64,000 bases of DNA, from contig CM077667.1 in the NCBI GenBank assembly GCA_039707655.1, forward strand, positions 416,559,409-416,623,408, written 5' to 3'. The notes below the pieces were generated by a model. It was not told the DNA's origin. It saw nothing but the letters and a program-made list of their open reading frames with translations, and did no database searches. The stretch's first letter is position 1; every line of letters begins with the position of its first letter. The stretch is from Elymus sibiricus (Eukaryota; Streptophyta; Magnoliopsida; Poales; Poaceae). Both the position numbers and the translations under genes were made by a program. Positions 41,702 to 53,200 of the stretch are shown piece after piece.

Positions 41702-43183
41702 ATGACGACGGCCGCGGATTTCAACATGTCGTCGGGGTACTCGCCCAGCGGCATGGCGGTGCCGGCATGGCTGAACAAGGGCGACAACGCATGGCAGATG
41801 ATCGCCGCGACGCTGGTGGGACTGCAGAGCATGCCCGGCCTGGTGATCCTCTACGGCAGCATCGTGAAGAAGAAGTGGGCCGTGAACTCGGCCTTCATGG
41901 CGCTCTACGCCTTCGCCGCCGTGTGGCTCTGCTGGGTCACCTGGGGCTACAACATGTCCTTCGGTCACAAGCTGCTCCCCTTCTGGGGCAAGGCCCGGCC
42001 GGCGCTCGGGCAGAACTTCCTCCTCATGCAGGCCGTGCTGCCGGAGTCCACCCACTTCTTCAAGGGCCACAACGGCATCGAGACGCCATGGATCAATCCG
42101 AATTACCCCATGGCCTCCATGGTCTACTTCCAGTGCGTCTTCGCCGCCATCACGCTCATCCTGCTCGCCGGCTCGCTGCTGGGCCGCATGAACATCAGGG
42201 CGTGGATGATCTTCGTCCCGCTCTGGCTCACCTTCTCCTACACCATCGGCGCCTTCTCGCTCTGGGGCGGAGGCTTCCTCTTCCAGTGGGGCGTCATGGA
42301 CTACTCCGGCGGCTACGTCATCCACCTCTCCTCCGGGATCGCCGGGTTCACGGCCGCGTACTGGGTTGGGCCCAGGTCCACCAAAGACAGGGAGAGGTTC
42401 CCGCCCAACAACGTGCTCCTCATGCTCACTGGCGCCGGCATACTCTGGATGGGGTGGGCTGGGTTCAACGGCGGTGATCCTTACTCCGCCAACATTGACT
42501 CTTCCATCGCCGTGCTCAACACCAACATCTGCGCAGCGACCAGCCTCCTCGTCTGGACCTGCCTCGACGTCATCTTCTTCAAGAAGCCCTCCGTCATCGG
42601 CGCCGTCCAGGGCATGATCACCGGCCTCGTCTGCATCACACCCGGCGCGGGTCTCGTCCAGGGGTGGGCGGCGATCGTGATGGGCATCCTGTCCGGCAGC
42701 ATCCCGTGGTTCACCATGATGGTCGTGCACAAGCGATCCAGGCTGCTGCAGCACGTGGACGACACATTGGGCGTGTTCCACACCCACGCCGTGGCGGGGT
42801 TCCTCGGCGGCGCGACAACGGGGCTCTTCGCGGAGCCGACGCTGTGCGGCATGTTCGTGCCGGTGACCAACTCCCGCGGCGCCTTCTACGGCGGCAACGG
42901 CGGCATGCAGTTCCTGAAGCAGGTGGCGGGCGCGCTCTTCATCATCTGCTGGAACGTGGTGGTCACCAGCATCGTCTGCCTCGTCGTCCGCCTCATCGTG
43001 CCGCTGCGGATGCCGGAGGAGGAGCTCGCCATCGGGGACGACGCGGTGCACGGCGAGGAGGCCTACGCGCTGTGGGGCGACGGCGAGAAGTACGACTCCT
43101 CCAAGCACGGGTGGTACTCCGACAACGAAACCAACCTGCAGGCGCGCAACAAGGCGCCCAGCGGCGTCACGCAGAACGTCTAA
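41702..43183 (+). CDS. AMT2: AMT2-type ammonium transporter (copy 2)
   Basis: Plasma-membrane ammonium transporter, 493 aa, single exon, about 11 membrane spans. Pore histidines are H208 ([10 protein letters not shown]) and H362 (FHTHAVAG). The family signature is [30 protein letters not shown] and [16 protein letters not shown] are further family blocks. The C-terminal tail [30 protein letters not shown] is the cytosolic regulatory region. It differs from the copy at 18261-19739 mainly at the loop after HFFKG (HNGIETP here, GVDLETG there), at scattered positions, and by one extra residue near the C-terminus. It faces the other copy head to head about 22 kb away, the gap being filled by transposons. 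No lesion is seen. Confidence 0.97.
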   Translation: MTTAADFNMSSGYSPSGMAVPAWLNKGDNAWQMIAATLVGLQSMPGLVILYGSIVKKKWAVNSAFMALYAFAAVWLCWVTWGYNMSFGHKLLPFWGKARPALGQNFLLMQAVLPESTHFFKGHNGIETPWINPNYPMASMVYFQCVFAAITLILLAGSLLGRMNIRAWMIFVPLWLTFSYTIGAFSLWGGGFLFQWGVMDYSGGYVIHLSSGIAGFTAAYWVGPRSTKDRERFPPNNVLLMLTGAGILWMGWAGFNGGDPYSANIDSSIAVLNTNICAATSLLVWTCLDVIFFKKPSVIGAVQGMITGLVCITPGAGLVQGWAAIVMGILSGSIPWFTMMVVHKRSRLLQHVDDTLGVFHTHAVAGFLGGATTGLFAEPTLCGMFVPVTNSRGAFYGGNGGMQFLKQVAGALFIICWNVVVTSIVCLVVRLIVPLRMPEEELAIGDDAVHGEEAYALWGDGEKYDSSKHGWYSDNETNLQARNKAPSGVTQNV

Positions 43184-43740
43184 GTTATCATCGTCGCCGG
43201 CTTGATTGGAGTTTGCTTTTATCCATCTTTCTGTGTTGTGGAATAATGTGGTGCTACCTACACAAGCATGAGCAAGGTGTTCACGACACTTGCTTTTTGT
43301 AGGTATTGCACCACTGCTCTTTGATTATTCGAGAGGGAATACAACATTCACTTTGTGGAACGTACCTATTTTGGAGTGCTAAATCTGTAGTTTACATTTT
43401 TCTCTGTCTTTTTTTATTTTATTTTTGCTATTTCTCGGTTCACTGAAATTTCCATAAATGGCAATCAACTGAAATTGCACATTAGCAAGCCCTTGGCGGC
43501 GTCGACTTTTAGCAAAATGTCACCGCAACCTTTATTTTGCAAGTTAGATATACAAGGTAAATGCATCACACTGCTTGAACTTGTCACACATGATCACTTT
43601 GGTGCTTGCAGCTGTAGAATACAAAAAAGTGATTCAAAAACAGTATACATTTAACTGCAGTGATGTGGCACCGTATTTTTGTTTTTTTATGCTAATATGT
43701 ATCTCATTTATATCATAACGATCATAATACAAGTCACGTA
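43184..43740 (+). other. 3' flank of AMT2 copy 2
   Basis: Probable 3' untranslated region and AT-rich flank. No gene or repeat end recognised. Confidence 0.5.
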
Positions 43741-44575
43741 CACACCAACCTGAGAAAACTGAGAAAACATCAGAATGCCAGCCTTGCACAAAGGAGCATC
43801 ATCCAAGAAAGAAAAATACAATCAAGACCGAAGAATCCTCTGAACTTGACGCCAACGCATGTCACCTGCTTCTGGTGCCACCATAGCAGCCACCAAAGGA
43901 AAAAATGACGGATCACCTTCTCGCTCGAGCTCGACGCGGCTCCATCGCCAATATGCAGTATTGCGGACCTCCAAGGTGGCTCACCAAAGACGAAACCATT
44001 ACCTTTAAACGAATTAGACCGTGGCAACGCCCCGGACACGCCATCAAACTTTAGATCTGGCACCCCCGCACGACTGAGACATCGGAGGAGGAAACCATAC
44101 TTGCCATCCATGAACCACGAACAACACATGGTCCACCATTTTTCAGATGTTATCGATGCACACCACAATCTGCATCCGTTCCTGGAGTACCTCCCAAGCT
44201 CCGCAACGGCGCTGGAGCAAAAGACGTTGCAACGATGGAGCCCAAGGACACATGACCACCACGAGGATGTCGCCGCCGCCACGCCATCCTTACTTGAACA
44301 GTCTGGTTTCCAAATCCATCCCCAACCATAGGACCGATCGCCTCATGAAGGAAGGATCTGAAGAAGCTTTGTTCCGCGCTGTCATCGCCGCCGCCGCAAG
44401 ACGATGAACAACCTAAAAAAAACCTAGACTACGAGGGCCTAAAAATGATCCACACACGTGGATCTGACGGTCCCCTCACCACCGATAGACGACGGCGCCG
44501 GAAGGTTGGCCTCTCCTGACGGCAGCTAGGGTTCCAACCGCCAGGCACGAGAGGGAAACTGTTTGATTTATTGTC
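43741..44575 (-). repeat. Unclassified repeat-like segment
   Basis: A minus-strand open frame (43770-44282) rich in Cys/Trp runs through it, and the right side carries CGCCGCCGCCGCAAGACGATG and CTAGGGTTCCAACCGCC blocks of the kind seen in retroposed GC-rich Triticeae repeats. I cannot place it in a family, and I do not regard the open frame as a gene. Confidence 0.35.
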
Positions 44576-44599
44576 AACCGTAATTAATCCACCATATGT

Positions 44600-45360
44600 T
44601 TTGGAGCCGTCTATACTACCTATGTGGCACTATGTGGGTAAAAGTGTTTATACTATTTCACGGGATATTTTGTCTAAAGATCACTTGCATACACAACAAT
44701 TGTATCCTTTTAAGTAAGAACACTTTTATATACTATATGAATATTTTATTAAAACTTGAATATTTTTAAAATAATATTTATGGATTATAGAAATGTTTGC
44801 ATACTTTTCAAAAATGTTGATTTGAGGATCTGCACTCTAGGGGCACCCTAGGCTCGTAATTATTTGTCTGCACATCTTTCTCTATTTATTTTTACTAAAA
44901 GTACTTTAATATCTTTGGCAAACACACAAACTTTATTAAAACATGTGAGCACTTTTCAAAACTACATAAACATTTTATTAAAGCATGAACACTTTTATAT
45001 ATTACATGAATATTTTATTTAGAACCTGAACAGTTTTAAAATTATATGAGAAATTATTTAATATATTAAAACTTTTTATAAGTACTTAATATTTTATTAA
45101 ATATGTGAACACTTTTTAATATTATATAAATGTTTTTATAATTCATAAATATTACTTTATTTAAGTAACTTTTGAAATAATACGTGAATATAGTTCAAAA
45201 TAACATGAACATTTTTTAATATGTTTATTTATTTGTATGTATATTATTTATAACACATGGATATTCTAAATTTATAATTGTAATTTACATTTTATTACAA
45301 ATTTATGAAAAAAAAGGAAAAGTTAACATGTAGAAAATAGGTTGTACTAAATGCAACTCA
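44600..45360. repeat. AT-rich low-complexity stretch
   Basis: Degenerate repetition of ATTTTATTAAAA and GAACACTTTTATAT-like units. No ends or coding capacity visible. Similar in style, not in sequence, to the AT-rich repeats at 23400 and 37725. Confidence 0.5.
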
Positions 45361-45499
45361 TTTAAGCCCGACGAGCGTGTCCGATTAAAAGGCATATAGA
45401 CTATTTATCCTCTTTAGACAACCCCTGTCATCTAGTTGAATGGTTTCAAGTCATGTTTCTTTCTAATTTTGTAAATATCTCTCAAAAAAAGCTGCAAAT

Positions 45500-46350
45500 A
45501 AGAAGGAAATGATGAAGTGGCGAGTTTTTTTTAACACATGACCCCTCACTTATTGCATCTTACACATTTTTCTTTAAAATCAAACATTTTAACCATAAGA
45601 TCCTTCACTATCAAGATTAGAATGAGGTCGGGTCGATCATCGGTCCACTCACTTTCTAGCGGCTGCATGAAAATACCATGATCATCAAGCATGACCGCAT
45701 CTATTGTGCCATCACCCAAATCCACGGAGAATGTTGGAAGAGCAGGCATAAGACATACCTTTCTATGTGAATTATTTACTTCACTCTTTTCTTATATCGT
45801 TTTTGCCAAAATGTATGTCACTATGAAGTAGTCAGTGATTAGTTAATCTTAGATAGTACTAGTAAAAAATGTTCATGGTATCGATAAGAAGGAAATGATG
45901 AAGAGGCGAGTTGAACACACGATCCCTCACTTCTGGCATCTTACACAATATTTCTTTAAAATCAAACATTCTCAGCCATAAGATCCTTCACTATCAAGAT
46001 TAGAATGAGGTCGGATTGATCATCGGTCCACGCACTTTCTAGCGGCTGCATGAAAATTCAATGATCGTCAAGCATGACCGCATCTATTGTAGCATGATTC
46101 AAATCCACGGAGAATGTTGCAAGAGCAAGCATTTTCTACGTGTATTATTTACTTAACTCGCCTTTTATATCGTTTTTGCCAAAATGTATGTCACTATGTA
46201 GTAGTCGTGGTTAGCTAATACTCCCTCCGTTCCAAAATAAGTGACTCAACTTTGTACTAAGTTTAGTACAAAGTTAGTATAAAGCCGAGTCACTTAATTT
46301 TGGACGACGGGAGTATTAGATAGTACTAGTAAAAAAATGTTCATGGTGTC
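45500..46350. repeat. Tandem duplication, two units of about 390 bp
   Basis: Unit 1 (about 45500-45885) and unit 2 (about 45886-46345) share AAGAAGGAAATGATGAAG, AAGATCCTTCACTATCAAGA, TTTCTAGCGGCTGCATGAAA and GCATGACCGCATCTATTGT, and both end TAGATAGTACTAGTAAAAAA. Unit 2 contains a 93-bp Stowaway MITE. A third, more diverged copy lies at about 48240-48620. Confidence 0.85.
46221..46313. mobile_element. Stowaway MITE, 93 bp
   Basis: Left end CTCCCTCCGTTCCAAAATAA, right end complementary (CCAAAATTAAG on the opposite strand), TA at 46219-46220 and 46314-46315. It interrupts unit 2 of the tandem duplication; unit 1 shows the empty site (TTAATCTTAGATAGTAC). Confidence 0.88.
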
Positions 46351-46777
46351 TGTATCTATAACTCATTTTGAAGGAGCAACATCCTTGACATTTTTTAATA
46401 GTAAATAATCGAGAGCAAAGAGGATAGGACTACGAGATTCTTCCTAAGCGGGAGAAAGATCATGACCTCCTTCACCGAAAAGGGAGAAAAGAAATCTTAC
46501 CTCAGGAGACACAAAGAACAAGAAAAACCATGACGGGTAATTCCGCGTGGTTGCTCAACCGCTATTCTTGGCAGTAGCCCAGATTCCAGCATCCCTCGAA
46601 AATCGGGACCCACAGCCACTGACAGGAATCTTGTTTCCTGACAACAAGAGGTGACATCATCGCTCTAATCTTCCGCCTTGGCTCGGCTCGGCTCGCGCCG
46701 GGGGCGCTCTGCATCTCCGTCGATCGTGTGGATCGCGGCCTCCGCCGCTCCTGGAAACTGCCGCTCAAACATCCTTC

Positions 46778-46786
46778 ATATATACT
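46778..46786 (+). promoter_or_regulatory. TATA-like box of the hydrolase exon-1 duplicate
   Basis: CATATATAC sits 73 bp before the ATG at 46851, in the same setting (CCTTCATATA then a CT-rich leader) as the intact gene at 50085. Confidence 0.6.
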
Positions 46787-46850
46787 GCTGCTCCCACTCT
46801 CCCTCCCTCCTCCCCTCCGGTCTCCACGCAGCCGCGCGCTCTCCGACGCC

Positions 46851-47051
46851 ATGGCGACTGAATCGGCTGGCGAGCTGTTGCGCCGCGCGGCGGCGCTGGT
46901 GCCCGCGGAGCACTACGCGCTCGCGGCCCTCGTCGCCGTGTCGGCCGTCGCGTACCGGTTCCTGGAGCTCCACGTCATCGGCGACCTCCTCCGCGGCCTC
47001 CGCGGATGCCGCGTCGAGCTCACCTTCCGCCGAACGCATCGCGTCCGCTGA
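46851..47051 (+). pseudogene. Severed first exon of an EMB8-like hydrolase
   Basis: The frame begins MATESAGELLRRAAALVPA and matches the first 58 or so residues of the hydrolase at 50202 (EHYALAALVAVS, HVIGDLLRGLRG, VELTF). At about 47030, after LTF, similarity stops: the intact gene continues with HPASEIYHC, while this copy reads RRTHRVR and a TGA at 47049. The rest of the gene is absent. Its promoter segment is duplicated with it, so a short transcript is possible; the 66-aa product would hold only the membrane-anchor region. Confidence 0.85.
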
Positions 47052-47425
47052 ACCCCCCGCGACACCCGGAGCCACCGCGACGGCCGAAATCCCTGCTGCC
47101 GCCACGCCCGGAACCCGCAAACGACATCTCCGACAAGATCCGGCGGAGAAATGCGAAGGAAAACGTGGTCGAAGGAGAAGGGATTTGACGCCGAAGGGAG
47201 GGGATTTGCTGTGGATGAGTGTGGGGGATATGTGGGAGTGAAACCCTAAACCGCGCCGGTGCCCGCATATATGGAGGAAACAGGGGCGGTTTATGGGCCG
47301 CCTGTAAAAAAATTACGGGCCAGACCCGATTTATCGGATCTGATCGGGCCGTTTTTTTGGCATGTCATGTAAACCGTCCGTAAAACGCAGTTCACCGGAG
47401 TTATAAGCTATCTGCTAGAGATGCT
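47052..47425. mobile_element. PIF/Harbinger remnant with right end only
   Basis: The sequence ends TCTGCTAGAGATGCTC followed by TTA at 47426-47428, a typical PIF/Harbinger right end. The matching GAGCATCTCTAGCAGA start is not found; the left side is joined directly to the broken hydrolase exon. Inside is a (C/G)GGCCGTTTTTTTGGCATGTC-like MITE body. Confidence 0.55.
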
Positions 47426-47428
47426 CTT

Positions 47429-47845
47429 ACTAGTCCACAATCGGGGAAGAGCGACGTCATCAATGGGGTCTTACCGTCGGCACGAAGCAGGTGTCACAGC
47501 TGCTCTAGGTCCCCGACGCTATCCGCACCGTTATAGTTGGGTGTGGAGAGGGTGGAGGAAGCACAATGTCGCCGTCTCCTCCGGTAGGGCTGCCGCTGCC
47601 CTCCATCATCAGCGCCGCCGCCGAATCGAGAGAGAGCGAGAGAGACGGGTGGTTTGGTTCCACAAGGTGGGACACGTGAGTTGCTTCCTGACAATTTCCA
47701 CGAGCTTTGGGAGGGGTTTAATCCTAGTCGAGTCTAACCGTACGCAGTCAAAACGGATCCAACCATGACCGGGGAAAATCCATGGGGATCGACGTGGTTT
47801 TGGCCTGATCCCGACGGCATGCTATTATACGAACAAGGCCTAAGC
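47429..47845. other. Spacer, nothing recognised
   Basis: Contains GC-rich and GAGA-rich stretches and no identifiable gene or repeat end. Confidence 0.45.
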
Positions 47846-47849
47846 ACGA

Positions 47850-48140
47850 AAAAGGTCATAAGCCTCTCTTCAAAGAAAATCTTATACCCCCCAAGACACA
47901 AAAAAGAAGAAGAAAAAACGTGACAAGCACGCTCATGTGGTAGTTGAACCACATTTTTCTTGGCAACTCATCATAGTACGAGGATGCCAGCCTCCGCCCA
48001 AAGTCGGGACCCATGAGAAATAATCTCCTGTCATCCCATATTGTTTAAAAGCGACAAGAGGACGAGGCGACAATATCACTATAGTCCTCCGACAAGATGC
48101 CGTAAATTCTAGGCAAGCCGTCACGAGACAAGAATCTAGG
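47850..48140 (+). repeat. Second duplicate of the hydrolase promoter region, without exon
   Basis: The blocks ACGTGACAAG/GTTGAACCAC, TTCTTGGCAAC, ACGAGGATGCCAGCCTCCGCC, AAGTCGGGACCCATGAG and AAAGCGACAAGAGG parallel 46540-46660 and 49860-49990. No TATA box or coding exon follows. Confidence 0.7.
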
Positions 48141-48239
48141 CTATATGTAACAAGCATAGCGATTGAATAGGAGGACTATGCAAAAAAATAGCGATTGAGC
48201 AACCCACAAGAGGGCGAGACGAGAAAACTGACAAGAGGT

Positions 48240-48725
48240 GATCTTTGATCCACCCATTTATGGCATCTTTCTAATTACATTTTCTTTAAAGTCAAACAAT
48301 TTTTATTAGACAATTGTAAGATAGCCCACTCACGTTGAAGCCAGGTTGATCATTGCTCCACTTATTTTCTAGCAACTGTATGAAAACAAGATGATCGTCA
48401 CACATGACCGTACCTATTGTGTCGTCATCCGAATCCTCTACCCCTATTGCGCCATCACTTGAAATCCCGCGCACCTATCGTGTGGATCCACATAAAAGGC
48501 CTCAACAACATTGATCTTGACAATGTCCTTGGGAGGCTTAAGCCATACCTTTTTTTAGGGATTAAGCCACAACCTTTCTACCTGCATCATCTATACATAA
48601 ATCATTGCTTATGCTGTTTTTGAGGGAGTAGCTAAAAATGTCATGATCGTGGTATCTAGGCTAACATGTGTTATAAAAGTAAAGAATCTAGAGCAAAGAG
48701 GGCATGACCTGGAGACTATTCCTAA
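48240..48725. repeat. Third copy of the 45.5-46.3 kb repeat plus spacer
   Basis: Diverged match to the tandem units (TTTCTTTAAAGTCAAACAAT, GATCGTCACACATGACCGTA). It is followed by AGAGCAAAGAGGGCATGACC, which parallels the sequence before the truncated hydrolase copy at about 46415. Confidence 0.65.
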
Positions 48726-49803
48726 GAGCATCTACAACCGGACCTCTCAAACCTGCCTCATACGCCCGGGCAGGCCGCCCGGTCACTGCCGGTCACTTTT
48801 TTTTGACCCAGACGGGCCTCTCAAACGGCCCTCAAACGCCCGGGCTGACCGGCACCCCCCATATCCAGCCCAAATATGGGGCCGATATGGGGGCGTCCGG
48901 GCGAGCCCGGGCACGCCCGCCACGTCGGACTGACGAACGGGGCCCAGCCGGAAACGCCCGCCAACCCGGCGGTCCGAAGGTCGTCTCCTCCGCCGGACCG
49001 GTCGCGCCGCGTGTCGCAGCTCCGGCGGGCCGCGTAGTGCATTGCCCGGCTATTTAAGTGCACCGGCGGACCCCGAAACCCTACATCCACATCTTCCTCC
49101 TCATCCTGTCCGCCGCCGCCGTCAGTTTCCACTCCACCCATCCGCAGCCATGCCCCCACGCCGCCGGGTGAGGAGCCAGGCGTTCCTGACGCCGGAGCGC
49201 CGGCTCGAGCTCCTTGAGCGGATCCTGACTAGGCGCGAAGCCCGGATCGCCGCGGGGCTACCTCCGGATGTAGTGGATCCGGAGGAGGAGTCGGAGGAGG
49301 AGGAGGTGGAGGTGGAGGAGGAGGATGAAGAGGTGGAGGAGGAGGGGGATGAGCCGGGGGAGGAGGATGTGGGGGATGCTGGCGACGGGGATCTCCGGGC
49401 GGAGCAGCACGCCATCCTCGATTCCCTCCGGTCGGAGTCGGAAGCGGATGCAAGACGCCGTCGGCGGCAGGAGATGGAGGCGCAAGAAGCCGCGGAACAC
49501 GCGGAGTGCTTGGCCTACATCGATGAGATGGAGCAGGAGGAGGATGAACCGGAGCCCTCCTCCCCGCCCGTCCGGCCGGCGCCCGGCTCCGTCGTCGTGG
49601 ACATCACCGACGACGAAGAGTAGTTAGGGTAGTACGTAGGATTTTCTTTGCATGTTTTTGTATGGATGTAGGGGATGAAATTTGAGAGATGCGGATGTGG
49701 AGTGCCTAATTTGAGACGTGCCCGGTCAGTGCCCGCAGACGCGTCCGGACGCGTCCGCGGGCGTTTGAGGGGCCGAATTTGTCATATCCGGCTGTAGATG
49801 CTC
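48726..49803 (+). mobile_element. PIF/Harbinger derivative carrying an acidic ORF
   Basis: Ends are GAGCATCTACAACCGGA and, complementary, TCCGGCTGTAGATGCTC. The target duplication is TAA at 48723-48725 and 49804-49806. The 1,078-bp element has no transposase. It holds a promoter-like CTATTTAAG at 49050 and one ORF. The duplicated segment at about 46430-46470 shows the unoccupied version of this site (TTCCTAAGCGGGAGAAAGATCATG). Confidence 0.9.
49150..49623 (+). CDS. Acidic ORF, 157 aa, inside the MITE-like element
   Basis: Starts MPPRRRVRSQAFLTPERR, then LELLERILTRREARIA, a run of about 45 residues that is almost all Glu and Asp, a coiled-coil-like stretch with RRRRQEMEAQEAAEHAE, and the C-terminal VVVDITDDEE. 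The TATA-like CTATTTAAG at 49050 lies 100 bp upstream with a CT-rich leader between. The architecture (basic N-terminus, acidic centre) recalls a chromatin or adaptor protein, but I do not recognise a family and assign no function. It is not a transposase. A related but ORF-less copy lies at 22141. Confidence 0.6.
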   Translation: MPPRRRVRSQAFLTPERRLELLERILTRREARIAAGLPPDVVDPEEESEEEEVEVEEEDEEVEEEGDEPGEEDVGDAGDGDLRAEQHAILDSLRSESEADARRRRRQEMEAQEAAEHAECLAYIDEMEQEEDEPEPSSPPVRPAPGSVVVDITDDEE

Positions 49804-50084
49804 TAAACTGAAGAAAGATCATGAGCTCCTCTGTGACAAGTAGGTACGTACGTACGTGCCTCCGTGCGGTTGTTCAACCGGCAGCTTTCTTTGGTAGCTC
49901 AAATGAGGATACGAGGACGCCTGCCTCCGCCAAAATCGGGACCCGCGAGGAAGGAGCCTCTTGTCCTGGCTAAAAGCGACCAGAGGGCGAGGCTCTCGCT
50001 CTCGCTCTCGTCCTCCGCCTTGGCTCGGACGGCTCCGTCCATCTCCATCGTGTGGGTCGCGGCCTCCGCCGCCCGAACAACCTT

Positions 50085-50093
50085 CATATACAC
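50085..50093 (+). promoter_or_regulatory. TATA-like box of the hydrolase
   Basis: CATATACAC lies about 117 bp before the start codon within a leader that is conserved in the duplicate at 46778. Upstream CT-rich tracts (CTCGCTCTCGCTCTCG) are typical of plant core promoters. Confidence 0.55.
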
Positions 50094-50201
50094 TACCACC
50101 GCTCCCACTCTCGCTCCCTCCCTCCCTCCCCTCGCTACGGCCTCCACGGAGCCGCGGCCTCGTCCCGTCTCGTCCGATCCCCTCGACCCCCGCGCCCCGC
50201 A

Positions 50202-53200
50202 ATGGCGGCCGCGGCCGCCGGCGAGTCGGCCGGCGAGCTGCTGCGCCGCGCGGCGGCGCTGGTCCCCGCGGAGCACTACGCGCTCGCGGCCCTCGTCGCC
50301 GTCTCGGTCCTCGCGTACCGGTTTGCGGAGCTCCACGTCATCGGCGACCTCCTCCGCGGCCTCCGCGGCCGCCGCGTCGACCTCACCTTCCACCCGGCCT
50401 CCGAGATCTACCACTGCGTCGCGTCCAAGTGCCGCTCCCTCCACGGCAGGTACACGACACACGGCCGCCAGGCCCTGGGCCTCATCCCTGATCGGCGATT
50501 TTTCTCAGTCGCGTCAGAAATAGAAATAGCAGGACCGGAATAATTAATTAAATTAAACGCTGCTTGGGGTTTTCAGTCTAATCGCTCGGCCACTGCGATT
50601 CGTTATCAAAGGTGCATTGTTTAATCGCTCGGCCGCTGCAATTCGTGGTCAAAGCTGCATTGGTGCGACCGCGACTGGCTGTGCTTTCCGGCGACTTCTG
50701 CATTTCGTCATGGCTGCCTGAGATTGACTGTGTTTGTTTTATGATGATGATGGATGCAGGTACCTGGCGACGCCTTGGCTTGCGAGTCCGCATCTGCAGA
50801 CATTGTTCCTGGGAATCCATGGGAGGCCGCCGTCCTTCACCTACAAGAGGTTAGGCCAGATCCTTGTGGAGATTGGTTAGTGCAAGTGCATTGTACTCTT
50901 GGACATTGCAAACTATCCGATTATAGTGTCCCTGTGAAAAAATAAGTACTGTCTGCACTGGCAATTATTCTGCTACTGCATCACAAATCTAACTACATGC
51001 TGGACTGTAGTTACTGGTTCTGTGAAAGCAAAACAATCAACTCATGTGATTTAATTTGGCTTTGTATCATTTCTTCGTAACTGCTGTTAGTGCTCTTCAT
51101 TATGATAAAGATCAATGCATTAACTCTTTTTGTTCATGATGTATGCGTTATTCTTAATTTTGGAGGAGCACAAGAATCACTTTTCTTACTTTTTTGGTTG
51201 ACAATGGACCGATTATATCCTCTATACTACAGGCAACTGTACACAGTTCGTGATGGTGGAACCATTGCTTTGGATTGGCTGCTGGCCTTTGATTTGGAGG
51301 GTATGGGGCTCACATATTATGGAATTGTATATATCATACTATATGGTGGTGTCTGACATTTTTAGCTTGGCAGATGCAGATGGGATTATTTCAAAAGATT
51401 CTTCAACACCCCTTTTAGTTGTCGTCCCTGGATTAACCAGTGATTCTGATGCTGCTGTTAGTCTCTTACCTTTTTCCGATGTTGACTTATACAGTTATAC
51501 CTGTGTTGCATATTTGAAGTGCTCTGGGGTTCATGATTGTATAACTTATTACTATATTTGGTAGCCATTCTAAAGATTTAGTTGGCTATTGCAGTATGCA
51601 AGACACTTGGTTCATTCCATGGCGAGAAAAGGGTGGAATGTTGTTGTAAGTAACCACAGGGGTCTTGGTGGTGTATCCATTACAGTAAGTTCAGTTATAT
51701 AATTTGCATTTCCAGTTATTGATATTTCACTCCGCAATCTCCCTGTACACATTAAACTTTGCTGCACACTTACAAATTCTTGATTACTGTTTGGAGTTCG
51801 CTGGTCACCTGTAAATTGTCAAGAAGATTTATGTCTGTTACTTGAACCATAAACCTGGTTACCTTGAAATGACCATCGAACATGCTGAAAATCAAAGTTA
51901 TAGACTGCAGAAAGAAGTTTGATGTGCACTGAATGAATTGATTTGGTCATTCACCATCACTCACCCCATAAATTTTATTTACCTGGCAGTCAGATTGCCT
52001 CTACAATGCTGGATGGACAGAAGATGTCCGAGAAATTATTAATTATCTCCATTGCAAGTATCCAAAGGCTCTGATGTTCTGTGTTGGTACAAGCATAGGT
52101 GCCAATATTGTGGTATCTTCTCTTGGTCTAAACTTGCCTTTCATTTTCTATCACAAGTGACGACTGAATAGTTGTTAGTTCCTTAGTTTACTAACACCAG
52201 TTGGACCTTAGTATTTGATTTGACTTTGTTTTAGTTTTGAAATTATAACTTCTTTGTATACTACGTCAGAAACCAGAACGAACCATCCATGAAGTGTCTG
52301 AAGCCAGCCATTCTATTAAGTCTTCCCTCCACATATGATGTGAAACTATGTAGTTCTTTGAAGAAAATAATACACATTCATGCAAATTTACCATTTTCTT
52401 CTCTCGCCAAAACCCCCGTAAGGATTTGACAATTCTTGTCAGATCTATCATTTAGATAATGTGGGTTTCTACTGTTGCGTGTTCACTAACTCCCATGCTG
52501 CTCTTGCTTATTATCTTAAATAAATGCTAAAGTATGTCACTGGATCTAAGAGCAATCTTGATTGATGTACTGACAATGTATATTGAATACACATCTTTGC
52601 CCAGGTCAAGTATCTTGGAGAAGAAGGTGAGAGTACTCCTGTGGCTGGTGCTGCATCAATTTGTTCTCCATGGGATCTGGTGGTTAGTTGCTGGGCCTGA
52701 TTAACTACAGTACATATTACTTATAACTGCATATACAAATTTACTGCAACTCACCAATTTCGAACTTAGTTTGATACCTCCTTCCTAAGAAGAATGTATT
52801 TGTCATGAATAAAGAGATTCACTGCTCAAAGAACCTACGAAGAATCTTTCCTATGTTTTGATTTACTGGTAACTTAGGGTTAACGTGACATCTGGGGAGC
52901 TTTCTGGAAGTGCTTTTTCTTTTTCTTGTTTACCGATAACTATTAGGGGAGGCCCCAACAGTAAATTTAAGCAGTATCAAATTTTGCTTTTGCTTTACTA
53001 TTGCAGATACATTACCAATTCTAAACCTCCTCTTTTGAGTCATAACGAAATCATTCCGATAGAGTGGCAAGGGTTCTCTTCTGTACAACCAAGCTTACCC
53101 AATTGCTTCCACATAGCAACACCAAATCAGCACTTAGCATCATTGTGTCGGTGCAACACCAAATCAGTACTTAGAATCATTGTATTTTGTCATTTAACTT

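Noticed and set aside
46562..47268. Multiple Ser/Arg/Pro-rich frames around the severed hydrolase exon
   Set aside because: They are alternative-frame readings of the GC-rich exon and leader; only the frame at 46851 matches the intact gene.
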